Of a DNA stretch of 64,000 nt, positions 48,445 through 60,246 are shown piece after piece; positions within the stretch are counted from its first letter, which is position 1; every line of letters starts with the position of its first letter. The position numbers and the translations under genes are program-made. The notes under the pieces were generated by a model that was given only the letters and a program-made list of their open reading frames with translations, ran no database searches and was not told the DNA's origin. This DNA comes from Avena insularis (Eukaryota > Streptophyta > Magnoliopsida > Poales > Poaceae), in NCBI GenBank assembly GCA_023614405.1, contig CM042694.1, forward strand, positions 91,371,285 through 91,435,284, written 5' to 3'.

Positions 48445-51400
48445 CACTACAAGGAATGTGCTAACTGGTGATCCTAAATATTGGTCATAGAAAGGTCGTA
48501 GTAATTTATCTATGACCTTTCTATGACCAAAAACAGTAGGTCACATAGCGATTGTCAGTATAGACAGCTAACGACCTTTTTTGAATTGGTCATGGACTAC
48601 TATGACCAAAATAGATGGTCATAGGATCCATAAGCAAAATTTTGGTCATAGCATTCTAGCTTGTCCACGTAAGCCAATCCGACGTGGAATATGACGTAGT
48701 AGAAGTTTCAGCCGAATCCAGTTTGGTGCTTTACATGGGCCCAGCCCAACAATTCTAAGCTTTTCCTAATGCTAGCTTTTACTGTCCTTTTATTTCATGG
48801 GCTAAGCCCAAAACTTAAGCCCGCATATTTTTATTTCTAGAATTTTCCTTGGCCCAATAATTTCATTTTTTTCAAATTTTTTTCACAGCTGGTCCCACCT
48901 ATCAGTACCAATTTCATACTTACTCCCACGGATTAGGTATAGATTCCACACAGGTCACGCTTATCAGTTATTATTTATGCAATAACCATTATTTTGATTC
49001 ATAGAGAGCCAATAAAATCATAATATTTCATATAGCAGCGAAACAAGATAGATTACAACCATGTCATCAGGTAGACAGCAATCAAAATACTTGATCAGTC
49101 CCAAAAAGTATGTCGCATGTCCTATACAATTAAAATTTACAAAAAAATCCTGCTGATGAGTGTTTCATCACAGTTAGCTCGCTTGGAGTGGTGACCGGAA
49201 GGAGCAAAAGAAGAACGGGGAAGTGGTGGGCAGCAGCATCTTAGACACGTGGACTGCCAGGCAGCAACTCCGGCTGGACTGCAGACAACAATAGCCAGGG
49301 TAAGCGACAACAAGCCCATTCCTCTGTGGTGCCATCCATGCTCGATGGCAAGCCACTCCCATCTGTACAAATAAAGCCAGTGTTAAAGCCTGAATCGAAA
49401 ATATCTATACAGCAACTATGTACTGAGTACTACTAATTATAGAAATCGAGAGCAATATATCTAGAGTTACTTCTTATTCGCTTGCAAATATTTCTGTATC
49501 CATTCATAGACAAAGCTATGTTGCATCCATTCATTTTAGACAAATTACAGAAATCGAGAACAGTATTACTAATTACACAAAGTTACACAAATTGTACTAT
49601 AGAAATCTACTATAGAAATCGATAGAAGTGCTACTAATTACACAAATATTTCTGCATCCATTCATAGACAGCAGCTATGCTGAATCGAGAGCGGTACTAT
49701 TAATTACAGAAATCAAGAGCAGTACTACTAATTAAAGAAATAAACGGCATCTATGTTGCATTCATTCATTTTAGACAAAAACACAAGCACTGTAGTACAT
49801 GAAAACCATGTTTACTTTCTAGTATAATAACACATAAGCAAGTCACATTAAGGCTGCAAGTATTTCTCCAGGTTCTCATGTGATCTTCTTATTAGGTTAA
49901 GTGTATTTAACTTGCAAATGTACACCCATAGGCACCAAATTGGTTTCCTATAACTAAAGACACCCTGCACTTTAACCTATATATGCCTGTTCATAAATAA
50001 CAAAACTTCTTATTCACTTAGATTAAAACATCATATCGTCAAATGCTCTTTGGACAATACGGATGCAATTTATTGTACAAGAAATAGAGTACTCATGGCA
50101 AGCTTCCTTTTGTACATACACATCACAAGGAAGTAGTGCAATTCAGGGGAAGAAAGTTTCACTGACTGAAAGTACAAGCAACTTGGAGTACAGTTCAGTA
50201 CTTGGAGTACAACAGCACAAGCAACTACTCCATGAACATGTTTTTGTTAGCTGTAATGAACAACTAATACAACACAAGCAACTACTCTAGGTACTCTAAT
50301 GGGAAAATATTTGACAGAGGGACTCACGGTGGCTCGAGCTGGTGAACCACATCAATCAGCACAACGAAATGAGATGCAGGAATGGGGTGAAGGGGGAGGA
50401 GGGGGTACCGTCCTTGGCAGCCATCTGCTCGTGGAACTGGAGGAGCCACCTGTAACTGAAGGAGGTCGGGTAGAGCACCAGCTTGGTACCGCACCTGTAT
50501 AAAAAAATAAGAGGTAAGTTTAGTAGCTCGACGAATGAACGATATGAAAGTTCAGCAGTTGCAGTTCTATTTGAAACTGAAGCAATAGATCGAGTACTCA
50601 TGCCTCATTTGTAGGATTCAGTTATATTTAATACTTGCAACGAACATAGACAGTGCGACATATTTATCACTTATCTATGGCTACAATGACCCAAAATGAG
50701 ACGTCCATGCCAATGTTATTTATCACAGGATATATCAACAAGATAGCAAACTTCTGCACCAAAGGATATATGCATTAAGATAGCAAACTTGCCAGATTAT
50801 AAGAATATACACTAAGAGCATATACATTTCTGTATGCTATTGACAATTGGACCCTGAATATTCATTTAGACTCATGCACTGGAAGAGAGATACTTGGTGC
50901 ATACTACATGGAGTAGAACTTTCAGACTACATGGAGGCAAACTGAGAGCATCATGGAGTGCACAAAGTTAATGAAAGATAAATCGGAATCAACACATGAG
51001 TGGATTTCCAAAAACATTCAGATTTCTATACTTTTGATACTGATTTACATAGGCCACATTTCCATATTTTCACAAGTCATATATCATTAGCTTTCTAAGA
51101 CAAGTGAGACAAAAGAATGCTCTCTACCCAAAAGCAGGACTAGAACCAAGTGCTGCATGTCCAGGTCATGCATTTAGCAAAGAAGACAGCTGAATTCAAT
51201 TTAGAATAGGTATATTTTTCATCACACAAGAAGTTTGATGTTGCAATCAGAATGTAAGAGGTATACAAAAATCATTATGTTAGAGGATAAATTTTCATTG
51301 TGCTTTGATGTTTCAATCAACACGTTTTATCAAGATACAACTCAATACATAGAAATCCAAGAATAGACAGGATAGTAGAATTATAATTTTAGATAGATCC

Positions 51401-53132
51401 GGTTCAAATATATTTGTAGCCAGATTTTGTAGGATGTTTGAGACAAATCAGAGCCAAAGTTTCAAACATAATTATAGCCAGGCTCAATGTTACACCATAT
51501 CCAGCAAAGGAATAACATGGAGAAATCTCACGTCAAGTTACATAGATAGCATGGATTCAAAATTTAGATAATCAACTAGGACACGGAAATCCCAGTAATG
51601 TTCGCATGGCCTAACTGTTCCAAGAACACGGAAAATGGGGTGGACGAATTCAGAACCTCACCGAGCGAGGAGCATTGCATGATGACCATGACCCCTCCTG
51701 TAGGACCCCAGTGACCGCCGCCAGGTCCATCACTGTGTGAAACGGTAGCACCAGCTTGTTCATCACCGGAACGCCACCATGGCTCCAGTACCTGCAAACA
51801 AAACCAGGGAAAGCGGATTAAGGTTCGATGGGGAGAAGCGTGTGGCTGTAGGGGAAGATAAGGGAGAGGGGTTGGGCAACTAGCAGTGGTAGAGGGATGG
51901 GCTATTGAGGTTATAAGGTAGGGTATTGATGAGAACTAACCATTGTCGTCTTGCAGCGGGTACGGGGCGTGGCGTGGATGGCGGCGGCCACCTCCGCGAT
52001 GAACTCGTCGCATTGCTCCTCTCCGGAGGTGGATGTGGAGGCGGGAGTTGACTAGGGGCAGAGCTGATCGAGGCGCAGACGCAAGCGACGACATCTCAGA
52101 AGCCTTGCGCGGTGATGCCGGTCACCGAGACTGTTCATCACCACCCGCTGCTAGGGCGGCGCCATTGTCGCCATGGAGTAGGGTTTCTGTTGGAGTCCCA
52201 GGTTGGTGGTTCCATGAGGTCTAATAGAGAGAGGGGGAGGAGAGCGTTATAGGGAAAGGGTCAGCGGGGTAGGGATTTGCCGGAGTTGGGCAGGATCTAG
52301 GCCGGTGGCGGAGGTGGGGGAAAAGGGAGGAGGAGGTGGGGGAGTTGGATGAAAGGAAAGGGACTAGGGTTCTGGTCTATTTATATCTCTGTTCAACAGG
52401 GTGCTTGGCACCAGATTTCTTTGTCGCGTGGTGGGCTAGGCCCAATATGAGATTCCTTTGGCACCCCGCAAAAATCTAGCTTTGGAGCAAAATTTTGCGC
52501 ATTGGATGTGGTTACATAGATGGCTGAGATTTGTTTTGGTGGGGATCCATGGGTTGGCCGATTGTGTCTTCTGATTGGCTAGCTCTTCTGATTAGCTAGC
52601 TCTACACTGCGGGGGCTCCGAGTGCCAAAAACAGGGTGTTTTATTAAACAACCACCAAAGGCGTAATTCAAAATGCTACCATCTCATTTTTCAAAAATAC
52701 TAGACCACCTTACGGGGCGGGTCCTAGTCAGCGTGGAAATGTGGGTCCCATATGTCAGTAGTATGTTTCAAAACTAGTATTACCCGTACACGTAGACAAA
52801 AATTGACACCTAGACATGACATGTGGACATGACACAAAGGCCAAACTGCTTAGTTGGCAGCCTAATTGTTTGAATAAATCATGTATTAGCATAACGACCA
52901 TTTAAATTGGTCGTAATCGTCCAAAATTAAGGTCATGGACCAGCGATATCTATGTTATGACCAACTGGTGTAAGCAAGATGTGACCTTCCTGACAAAAAA
53001 GGTCGTAGTTTTTTAGGGTTTGTTCCCTCCCAAATGGCCTACGACCAGTTGGTTTGAAATGGTCATAAATCTGTGACCAAAAAACTCAGGATCGTTAAGA
53101 AAAGGTCACTAGTCAACACATTTCTTGTAGTG
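48445..53132. mobile_element. CACTA (En/Spm-type) DNA transposon, non-autonomous
   Basis: 4688 bp. Left end cactacaaggaatgtgctaa; reverse complement of the right end cactacaagaaatgtgttga. The TIRs pair over about 29 bp with transitions only. Subterminal ggtcata/tatgacc motifs recur in both orientations within about 300 bp of each end, as in CACTA elements. The left end holds a perfect 15-bp inverted repeat (48483-48497 with 48514-48528). Flanks gca (48442-48444) and gta (53133-53135) fit a 3-bp duplication with one transition. No transposase is recognisable. The interior carries an intron-containing gene-like unit on the minus strand. Confidence 0.88.
49137..52388 (-). CDS. Intron-containing gene-like unit inside the CACTA element, unknown product
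   Basis: Right to left: a TATA-like gatataaatagacc (about 52377-52388), pyrimidine-rich leader, exon 1 to 51941 (donor gttagt), exon 2 51791-51662 (acceptor tttgcag, donor gtgagg), exon 3 50494-50328 (acceptor tatacag, donor gtgagt), exon 4 from 49362 (acceptor tttgtacag) to a TAA at 49139-49137. Joined this way, one frame stays open through the last part of exon 1 and all of exons 2-4. The first ATG in that frame is in exon 2 (MNKLVLPFHTVMDLAAVTG), giving about 165 residues that end ...LISRIFL. I do not recognise the protein. It could be a captured host gene, a CACTA-specific transcript, or chance in GC-rich DNA. Confidence 0.4.
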
Positions 53133-53135
53133 GTA

Positions 53136-53560
53136 GTCCCCCGTATGGTTGGTCGTTATAAGTTCTATGCCTTTTCCATCCGTTCTTTATTTGTTTCATT
53201 TGAAAAAAATTGAAGTCGTAAAGTCAATACGGACGGGTAGTATGGATGGAACCCGCCCGTACCACTTAGTCAGTTGACTATTTACCGACTATGACACGTT
53301 GTATTTTTGGAAACAACTCGGTACGGGCGCGCCGTACGGGTGTCTGCCCATACCAGTTCCTCGTTATGATCACGATTTTCCTCTTTTGCACTTATTTGTT
53401 TCCATACTTGTTGGGATTGTTTTCTTGGGTGACCCTTTTCCTCTCAGTACAAATTTTACCTTGCTTCTAACCCCTTATAATCCTTCCAGAAGGGCTCACT
53501 CCTTCTATTGACAAGACATGTCTTCTCTGCATTGCTTTTTCTCCTGAGAACCTTGGAACC
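53136..53560 (+). other. A4 non-coding segment with hairpins, right of CACTA
   Basis: Inverted repeats of the GTACGGGCGG type at 53228-53261 and 53321-53337. No supported coding frame. Confidence 0.6.
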
Positions 53561-53959
53561 ATGTCCTTCACATGGGGTATCCTTCAAGAGAAGGAAGATC
53601 TCTATGGATCATCCTCGAGGGTTACGGAGGAAGTCAAATCTGATGTGCCGAAAGAAAAAGAGTCAGAAGCCGAGGATGGATTGAAGCTGATGGAAATAAT
53701 AAAAGATGGGTGTAAGGTGTTCTGCCTTGGTGTTGGAGAAGAAGGTGACTTCGATGAGGTTCAACTTGATCTAGATGGGGAGTTCTACTTGAAGAGAGTG
53801 AAGAAAAAAGGAGAGGAGATCCAAGCCTCCCTGGAAAAACTTGACTGCTGCATTAAAAAGATGGAGGTAAAATCTCCAGGATCTTCTAAACATATTAAAC
53901 TATTGTGTCGTTATCTGGACCATAGAGGCAGTGAGCATGACCAAATAGTTGTACTATAA
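53561..53959 (+). CDS. A4 acidic, helix-prone ORF of unknown function
   Basis: 132 aa starting MSFTWGILQEKEDLYG, strongly charged (KEKESEAEDGLKLMEIIK, GEEIQASLEKLDCCIKKM). It lies in the region between pol and the 3' LTR, the place where Athila elements carry an extra reading frame. There is no membrane segment or signal peptide. No clear similarity to the A3 coiled-coil ORF beyond composition. Possibly a remnant of that extra gene. Confidence 0.4.
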   Translation: MSFTWGILQEKEDLYGSSSRVTEEVKSDVPKEKESEAEDGLKLMEIIKDGCKVFCLGVGEEGDFDEVQLDLDGEFYLKRVKKKGEEIQASLEKLDCCIKKMEVKSPGSSKHIKLLCRYLDHRGSEHDQIVVL

Positions 53960-54357
53960 AAAGAGGAAGGAAGAGAAAGTAAAAATATAAGGAAAAAAGG
54001 GAGGAGATAAGAAAAGAAGAAATAAGAGAGACCAACTATCAAAAGAATAAAGTGTAGAAGAAAAACAATAATCATGAATCTTCATTACTAAACTTAGTGC
54101 TCGATATCTCTAAAATTTGTGATTATATGATATGTTAAATCACTAGAAGATTCTGATGATTTCATTAATACTAGAAAAGGTGTGAAAGCCTCTAAGTCAT
54201 GTAATGTGTATGGGTATGGTAATACCCCGAAGTATCTCTACATCCGATGTTGTATTCCTATTTCAATTTCTACCTCATTTATTGCAATGACTCGTGTCTC
54301 ATGAACATGATGGTCTTGTCCATAAGCCACCATCTTGCTTAGGGACGAGCAAGAGCC
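53960..54357 (+). other. A4 3' non-coding region
   Basis: Begins with a purine-rich stretch (53955-54070). Ends with gggacgagcaagag, the phrase that also precedes the A2 PPT. No coding frame. Confidence 0.6.
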
Positions 54358-54371
54358 TAGCTTGGGGGAGT
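54358..54371 (+). promoter_or_regulatory. A4 polypurine tract
   Basis: tagcttgggggagt, directly before an LTR start tgatgagtcc. Same form as the other Athila elements here. Confidence 0.8.
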
Positions 54372-55150
54372 TGATGAGTCCAAAATTGAAGCATATTTAC
54401 TTTTTGTTTTTGCATAAATAGAGTAAGGATCTTTGTATTTTACTGCGTTTGCACGCGCCATTTTGTTCTTGTTTTAATAGGATCCCAAATCACTAAGTCT
54501 TATATGAACATATCAATTGGAATTGTCATATTGTGTTATAATATGATATTTCTAAGTGATAAAAGTCATTTTTATGGATTTACCTTCGTACCTGGGAGAA
54601 TACCAAGCGAGGAGAAGCAATCAGTACCGATAACGACCGGTGGTATGGGCAAAGCCCGCTCGTATCGTCCGCCCATACTAGGTGTTAGCATGATTGCCTC
54701 GTCAAATACTTTCTCCTTGCAAATACTAGAGGGGGGTCCGACATTCACAGCCATCAGAAATCACAAAAAACCACATCTGAAAGGGATCTGAAGGAGGAAC
54801 TTGGCTGGGGTAAAATCCCAGCTGCTTCACGGATCATTGGAGGACAACACATCATCCCCTTCATCATCAACCGCTGCATCTCCAGCACCACCATTACCCC
54901 CTATCTCTCATCTATTAGATCTTGTTGTAATTCCATATTCAATTGTGGTTTGCATTAGATCTATCTCCATACTTTTATCTATTCATTTGATTATGATGAA
55001 GTTGTTGATTGCTTCCATGTGTGAGTAGTTCCTTTCTTGGGGATATGGAGAAACCCTAGCACCAATATGAATTTGTAATAAAGATGATCTATTCTTGTGT
55101 CCATATGACTTGCCGGTCTATGATAGATTTATGATTTGTATTTGATCTCT
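54372..55150 (+). repeat. A4 3' LTR (right end unresolved)
   Basis: Starts tgatgagtccaaaattgaag. Contains the hairpin gtatgggc/gcccatac at 54643-54678. No second copy is in the window, so the end is a guess; it must lie before the Copia-like leader. Confidence 0.55.
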
Positions 55151-55359
55151 CTCTTTAGATGGTATGTGTAGTCGGCCACATATCATTTGCCCTTGGGACT
55201 AAAGGGAGGGAGAAATCCTTTGGACGTGTCTTGGGATCGTACCCGGAATGGCCTCATGATAGGTCGTCGTCGTCTCGTAACCTACACGGTCAAAGGGGGA
55301 TAAAGAGGGACTCCCTAAGCTAATTACGATATCCACGGCTCGTAACCGATACAAGATAG
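55151..55359. other. Unassigned sequence
   Basis: Between the A4 LTR and the Copia-like leader. Could belong to either. No coding frame or repeat seen. Confidence 0.4.
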
Positions 55360-55950
55360 TGACAAGCAATATAAGATGCAAACAAACATCATATGCAAAA
55401 AAGTGATATGATATGGTTCTTGCACTTGATCACTACCTTATGCTTTGTGGTATGTTCTTCATCATTCCTACATGTGTAAGGCCAAGGTCTATGGAACTTA
55501 CACTTTGGTATGTTATAATTTCCAAGAGTATCAACCACACTACAAATTATAACATTACCATATCATGACACTTGCCCATTAACAACTAAACTAGACGCTT
55601 CTAATTTATCAATTGCATGTTTTTACGTGGCTTAGGGCTTTTGAATATAGAACCGTTCTTACCTACGAACATGGAACCATAATGATGATAATCAAATTAT
55701 TAGCAACTCGTTGTAAATCATATATTGACTATAGTAGGAGAAACATACACCCGCTAGCCACTTATGCAAAACTAGTTGCATGTCAAGCGTGGAACAGGTC
55801 TCATGTGCGAGGACATGTAAAGTTAGTTTGGGTCGCTTCATCCCACTATGCCACCAATACATAAAGTGCATATAAGAAGCAATAACATGATTATCATCGC
55901 CCACATATTATTATGTGTTCTACCCATGCAAAGCATCTACGCATAGATTA

Positions 55951-55963
55951 GGCTCTGATACCA
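55951..55963 (-). promoter_or_regulatory. Copia primer-binding site (tRNA-iMet)
   Basis: Minus strand tggtatcagagcc, four bases after the LTR end. Confidence 0.85.
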
Positions 55964-55967
55964 CTAT

Positions 55968-57607
55968 TGGGTTCACAACATAGAAAACAAAAAAAATCCT
56001 ATGATGGGAACAACTAAGCACCAAGATCTATCAACCTAGATACAAACAACGGGTGGATATAGATCCATAGATAACATACCCTTGAAGACCGAAAAAGTGT
56101 TACGAGGTTGAACTTGTGGATGATATAGTCGTTCGCTTGTCGATCTCAAGATCGAGTGGAAGTCCAACGCCGCAACTCAGCATCGCATCCGTGATCGCAC
56201 ACATGTCCGGTCGTCTAACAACCTCCGCGTCCTCGCTCCAGCAAAGCAGCGGAAGAAGCAACTCCTTCTAGAAAAGCCACCGGGAACATGTATCTCGCTA
56301 ATCCGAGACCATGGTGAATAATTCTAGAGGGGAAGAGAGATCCTTCACTTAGGAGGTGTGAGATAAGGGGAGGAGAGGGGGCCTTTTATAGGAAGAGGGA
56401 GGCAGCCCCACTCCAAGGCCGGTAGCCAAGGGAGGTGCTCCCGCCTCTACCTCATTCATGTGGGTGGGAGATCCACTCACATGAACATGCCTCCACTCAA
56501 AATTCCACTCACCTGCAGTAAATTTCCACCAAATTTAATGGAAACTCTCATTTAATAAAACTCTTTTATTTATTTTATTCAGAATTTTGTTAATTACTTT
56601 AATTAACAAACATTCACATAAAACACCCTACAATATTTTAATATCACATGCAGAACCAGTTTCTGCAATTTCACCCAAAATAATTCCTGTTTCCATCAAA
56701 ATGATTCCAGCGCTTTCATAATCTTTATATAAAACATATTTGATCCTAAATGGTCTCGGTATCCCTTAAGTGTGTTACCCTATGGTTCGCAAATAAGGAA
56801 AACATGATCGAGACCCCTCTCTGATCAATAATCAGTATCGGGACTTGGAGATCCGTACTGACTCCCACACATTCAATGATGACTTCTGTGGTCGTGAGAA
56901 ACTTTAACACATGTAACTAAATCCCTTTGTCTTGTGATATATTACATGTCCGAGATTCGATCATCGGTATCCCTATACCTAGTTCGATCTCGTTACCGAC
57001 ATGTACTCTTTTCTTGTTCCCGTGATATAACATTCTAGTGATCTCATCACTTGCTTGCAAGCTATCTCAATATGATATCACCAAGAGGGACTAGAGTATA
57101 TCTATCCATCATCGGGATGGACAAATCTCACTCTTGAACCATGAGCCTCTACATAACACTTTCGAAATATCTAAACCCACCTTTATAGTCACCTTGTTAC
57201 GGTGTGATGTTTGATGTTATCAAGTTACTCTCCCGGTGTTAGTGATTGACATGATCTCATGGTCTAAGGACTAAAGTTACTTCGTATGATGATATAGCAA
57301 TTTGAACATAATGACTCTAATCGTATTGCTATACTTCGAATGAATGTTCAGCACACCATTCAACCAATGTTGTGACCTTGTTATTAACAACATCCAATAT
57401 CCATGATCAGAAAACCTTGATCATCTTGTTAATAAACGAGCTAGTTTATATGAGACACATAACTAGGAACTCTGTATTTTTTTATTAAATACACATGTAT
57501 TAACGTTTCCAATTAATACAATTATAGCATGCAAAATAAACATCTATCATATACTTGGAATAATATAGTAACAGCTTTATTATTTCCTCTCAGGCATATT
57601 CCCTTCA
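55968..57607 (-). repeat. Angela-like Copia LTR
   Basis: 1640 bp. On the minus strand it starts tgaagggaatatgcctgaga, close to the BARE1/Angela LTR start as I know it, and contains a ttagaccatgagatcatg phrase typical of that family. BARE1-type LTRs are about 1.7-1.8 kb. Confidence 0.75.
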
Positions 57608-59153
57608 GAATCTAGAACACACCAAGGAATATTTACCACATCACCATCACCATAGTTCATCATCTCCATATCCATCTCATAGCCATAGCCATAACTTTTA
57701 TTCAAGATCTTCTCGTGGTTGGCGACTTTGTAAGGATATTTGCTATTGATCTAAGTAATTCTGGAATGTTTTCTATCCTTGATCTTACTATGAGTGAGTA
57801 GTCCACACAGGCTGCGGGTTGGGGAATAGCCTTGCAGCGATTATGTGTATCTAAGTATATGGGAATATTGTGTGGTGATTGCATGACAAATTTGTATTTG
57901 TATCATTGTCTCTCACCTCAATGATGCCCCCATATTCTATCTATATTAGTTCATTTACACATGTGATGCCCCGAGATTCTATCTATATTAGTTCATTTAC
58001 ACATTAATGTGCTTATTATTATCCTTATCCCTTATGTATGCATAGCTGCAGGTGAAACCTCAACCCTGGCCTATCTCCATCCATTTGATACAACCTCGAT
58101 AACAAAAGCAATATGGAAAGGCCCGGTAAACTAAGATTGAAGCAAACAAACAATTATTGCAGATACTACTCAACCTACCGCAATTGTTTTCCAACGCTTC
58201 AATTAAACATAGGTCTTCTAGGAAAAAAGCAACTATACCGCACTTGTAATCCAGATCAAAGGTATCAACCTTTTTTGGCTCTGTTTCCAGAGACCTTGTT
58301 AGTTAGTTTTAATTTTGTTTTAGTTTATTTATTATTATTAGTTTACTTTCAGTGATCAGTTGAAAACCCAAAAGAATTAGTTACTTGTTTTATTGTTTAT
58401 CTTATTCCTAAAAACACAAAAAATTAGCATTATGACACAAAAGAAGCTTGGGTAATATGCTACCCCTAATGATGATTTTATGCGTGCACCTATCACTTAG
58501 CTTGCTGACACAGCGATATATGCGACATGATGCACATTTAAGCTCGGTTAAAAAAAAACTAATTTGGAGACTCAGCTTCTGAGGATTCAGGTTTGCACTT
58601 AAATATATTTACTGATATATGCGACATGATGCACATAAAAGATGGTGTCCCCAATGCGGTAAGCTACGTTTATTACCTTTCTCACTTAGAGGAAAGGAAA
58701 AGGATTGGTTGCTAGCTTTGCCTAAGAGTACTATTACTTTTTAGGAGGAATGCACTAATATTTGCATGACTAAGTTTTTCTCTCAAGCTAACACTATGCA
58801 ACCAAGAGATTGTATGCTATACATGTGGTCGCAGGGGTTTTAGTATTTACGGATGAATGTGCCATCTATATTTGATAATTTACAGATGAATGTGCTTATT
58901 ATTATTATCTTTATCCCATATGTATGCACATCTACAGGTAAAACCTTAACCCTGGCCTATCTTCATCCATTATTGATACAACCCCGATAATAAAAGCTAA
59001 CTAGGAAGGTACGGTAAACGAAAACTAAAGAAAACTAACAAGTCTTGTAGACGGTCCTCAACCTACCGCAAATGTTTCCCAAGAATCGATTAAACCTAGG
59101 TCTTCTAGGGTAAAATGTACTATACTACATCCGTAATCCGATCGAAGGTATCA
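57608..59153 (+). mobile_element. Athila-like remnant (A5)
   Basis: LTR-like piece (57608-58267), a degraded PBS (about 58273-58296), a gag fragment (58661-58843) and a second LTR 3' end (58888-59153). The 260 bp at 58008-58267 and 266 bp at 58888-59153 are diverged direct repeats, both ending ggtatca. A 43-bp tandem duplication (gattctatctatattag) lies at about 57921-58005. Most internal sequence is deleted. Confidence 0.6.
58661..58843 (+). pseudogene. A5 gag fragment
   Basis: KLRLLPFSLRGKEKDWLLAL, then LPKSTITF, a stop, and EECTNICMTKFFSQANTMQP. This is the Athila capsid segment, with one internal TAG. Confidence 0.75.
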
Positions 59154-59900
59154 GACTCTCCGTGAACATTGGAGAGCAGCCTGCAAGACGGTGGCAGGCG
59201 ACTTCACTGAAACTAGGGACGACAACACCATAGCCACACGGGAGGGAACAACCTCCCACATCGAGAGGCGGTAGTCGACCGGAAAGAGTAGCAGGGTCAC
59301 ACCAGGCCTAGTCGTCCCTGACCAGGCCCAAATAGAGAGCCCGTAGAATGCCACCTCACCGCTACAACATGCATGCAGCATCACTGCCATCCCCTGTACG
59401 AGCATCATAACCGCCCCCATCTCCAGGAGGCCTAGTATCTGCGGGACCACCAGTCCACCAGGCCTAGATAGGGCCCGAGGAGCCCAGATCTAGGCAAGGA
59501 AGGCAGTGTCGACGACCTCCTGCAACCGTGGTGCCCGACGCTCCGGCCAGCCCCACCCGTGCCAGCCAGCACCGCTTCCTCACCTTCACCCCGCCACCGC
59601 GCACATGACCATCATCTCCCGAGGAGCACCTCCACCGGAAAGGGAAGAGACGTCTCGTCGCCCTGGGAGGGTGGGGGAGACACGAGAGCGAGGAGCGCTT
59701 CTTCTTCACCTACCGATACAATGGACAGGTTCATTTAGCCACCTCAACATCAGCTATCAGTATTGAAGGGAGGGAGAGGGGCCGACACGCCACATCTAGT
59801 GGAGAACTAGAGAGTAGGTGGGGGTGGAGCCGTGGGAGCATTCAACTTCTCTCCCCTGAGTCCTAAAAAACAAAACAAAAAAGTAAAACTTCTTTTTCCG
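59154..59900. other. Unclassified GC-rich sequence
   Basis: Open frames on both strands (for example 59506-59766 plus, 59709-59464 minus) look compositional. No TIR, LTR, splice pattern or recognised domain. May be a decayed gene leader or an unrecognised repeat. Confidence 0.4.
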
Positions 59901-60087
59901 CAACTGTCCCATCCACATAGACCCCACTTGAAAAAAACGGAGGAACGTGGATTGTCCCAGCCCAGAACTCATGGCATGTGCCGTGTCGTTGAGGTTGTGT
60001 GCATCACTTTGGTGAAGAGACCGGGATGTTTATCCCCTCTTCTGGAAAAAAAATGTGCCGTTCAATGTTAATTTCAACTACCGCTAG
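59901..60087. repeat. Direct repeat, copy 1
   Basis: Begins caactgtcccatccacatag and ends ctaccgctag. Pairs with 60247-60438, with small differences and an A-run length change. Confidence 0.88.
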
Positions 60088-60246
60088 TTAAACCTCCCGC
60101 CGGCGAGAGGTCGTGGTCCGCCACACCTCCAAGGCCCTAGGGCCACTAGAGGCAGAGCGGACCGACGACGTGACCGGCATGGGGTGCGGAACCCTAGATG
60201 GGGTTTTCTCCTTCATGTCGCCTAATGTGTCGTTCAATGTTAATTT

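Larger units (their letters stand above)
45219..55150 (+). mobile_element. Degenerate autonomous-type Athila element (A4)
   Basis: Starts abruptly within gag at the A1 boundary, followed by protease, RT and RNase H remnants, the CACTA insertion, an extra ORF, PPT (54358-54371) and the start of a 3' LTR (54372). Its 5' end is expected left of the window, on the far side of A1. The right end is not resolved; sequence similar to Copia leader begins at about 55.36 kb. Confidence 0.7.
55360..57607 (-). mobile_element. BARE1/Angela-like Copia fragment: LTR, PBS and leader
   Basis: LTR at 57607-55968, PBS at 55963-55951, then about 0.6 kb of leader on the minus strand. The leader is related to the non-coding region after the PBS in Angela-type elements (gcgtagatgctttgcatggg, ending near ttgcatcttatattgcttg). 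No gag or pol follows. The rest is absent, so this is a truncated or non-autonomous copy. Confidence 0.7.

Noticed and set aside
59464..59766. Gene on either strand in the GC-rich block
   Set aside because: Overlapping frames of equal quality on both strands, no splice pattern, and no motif.
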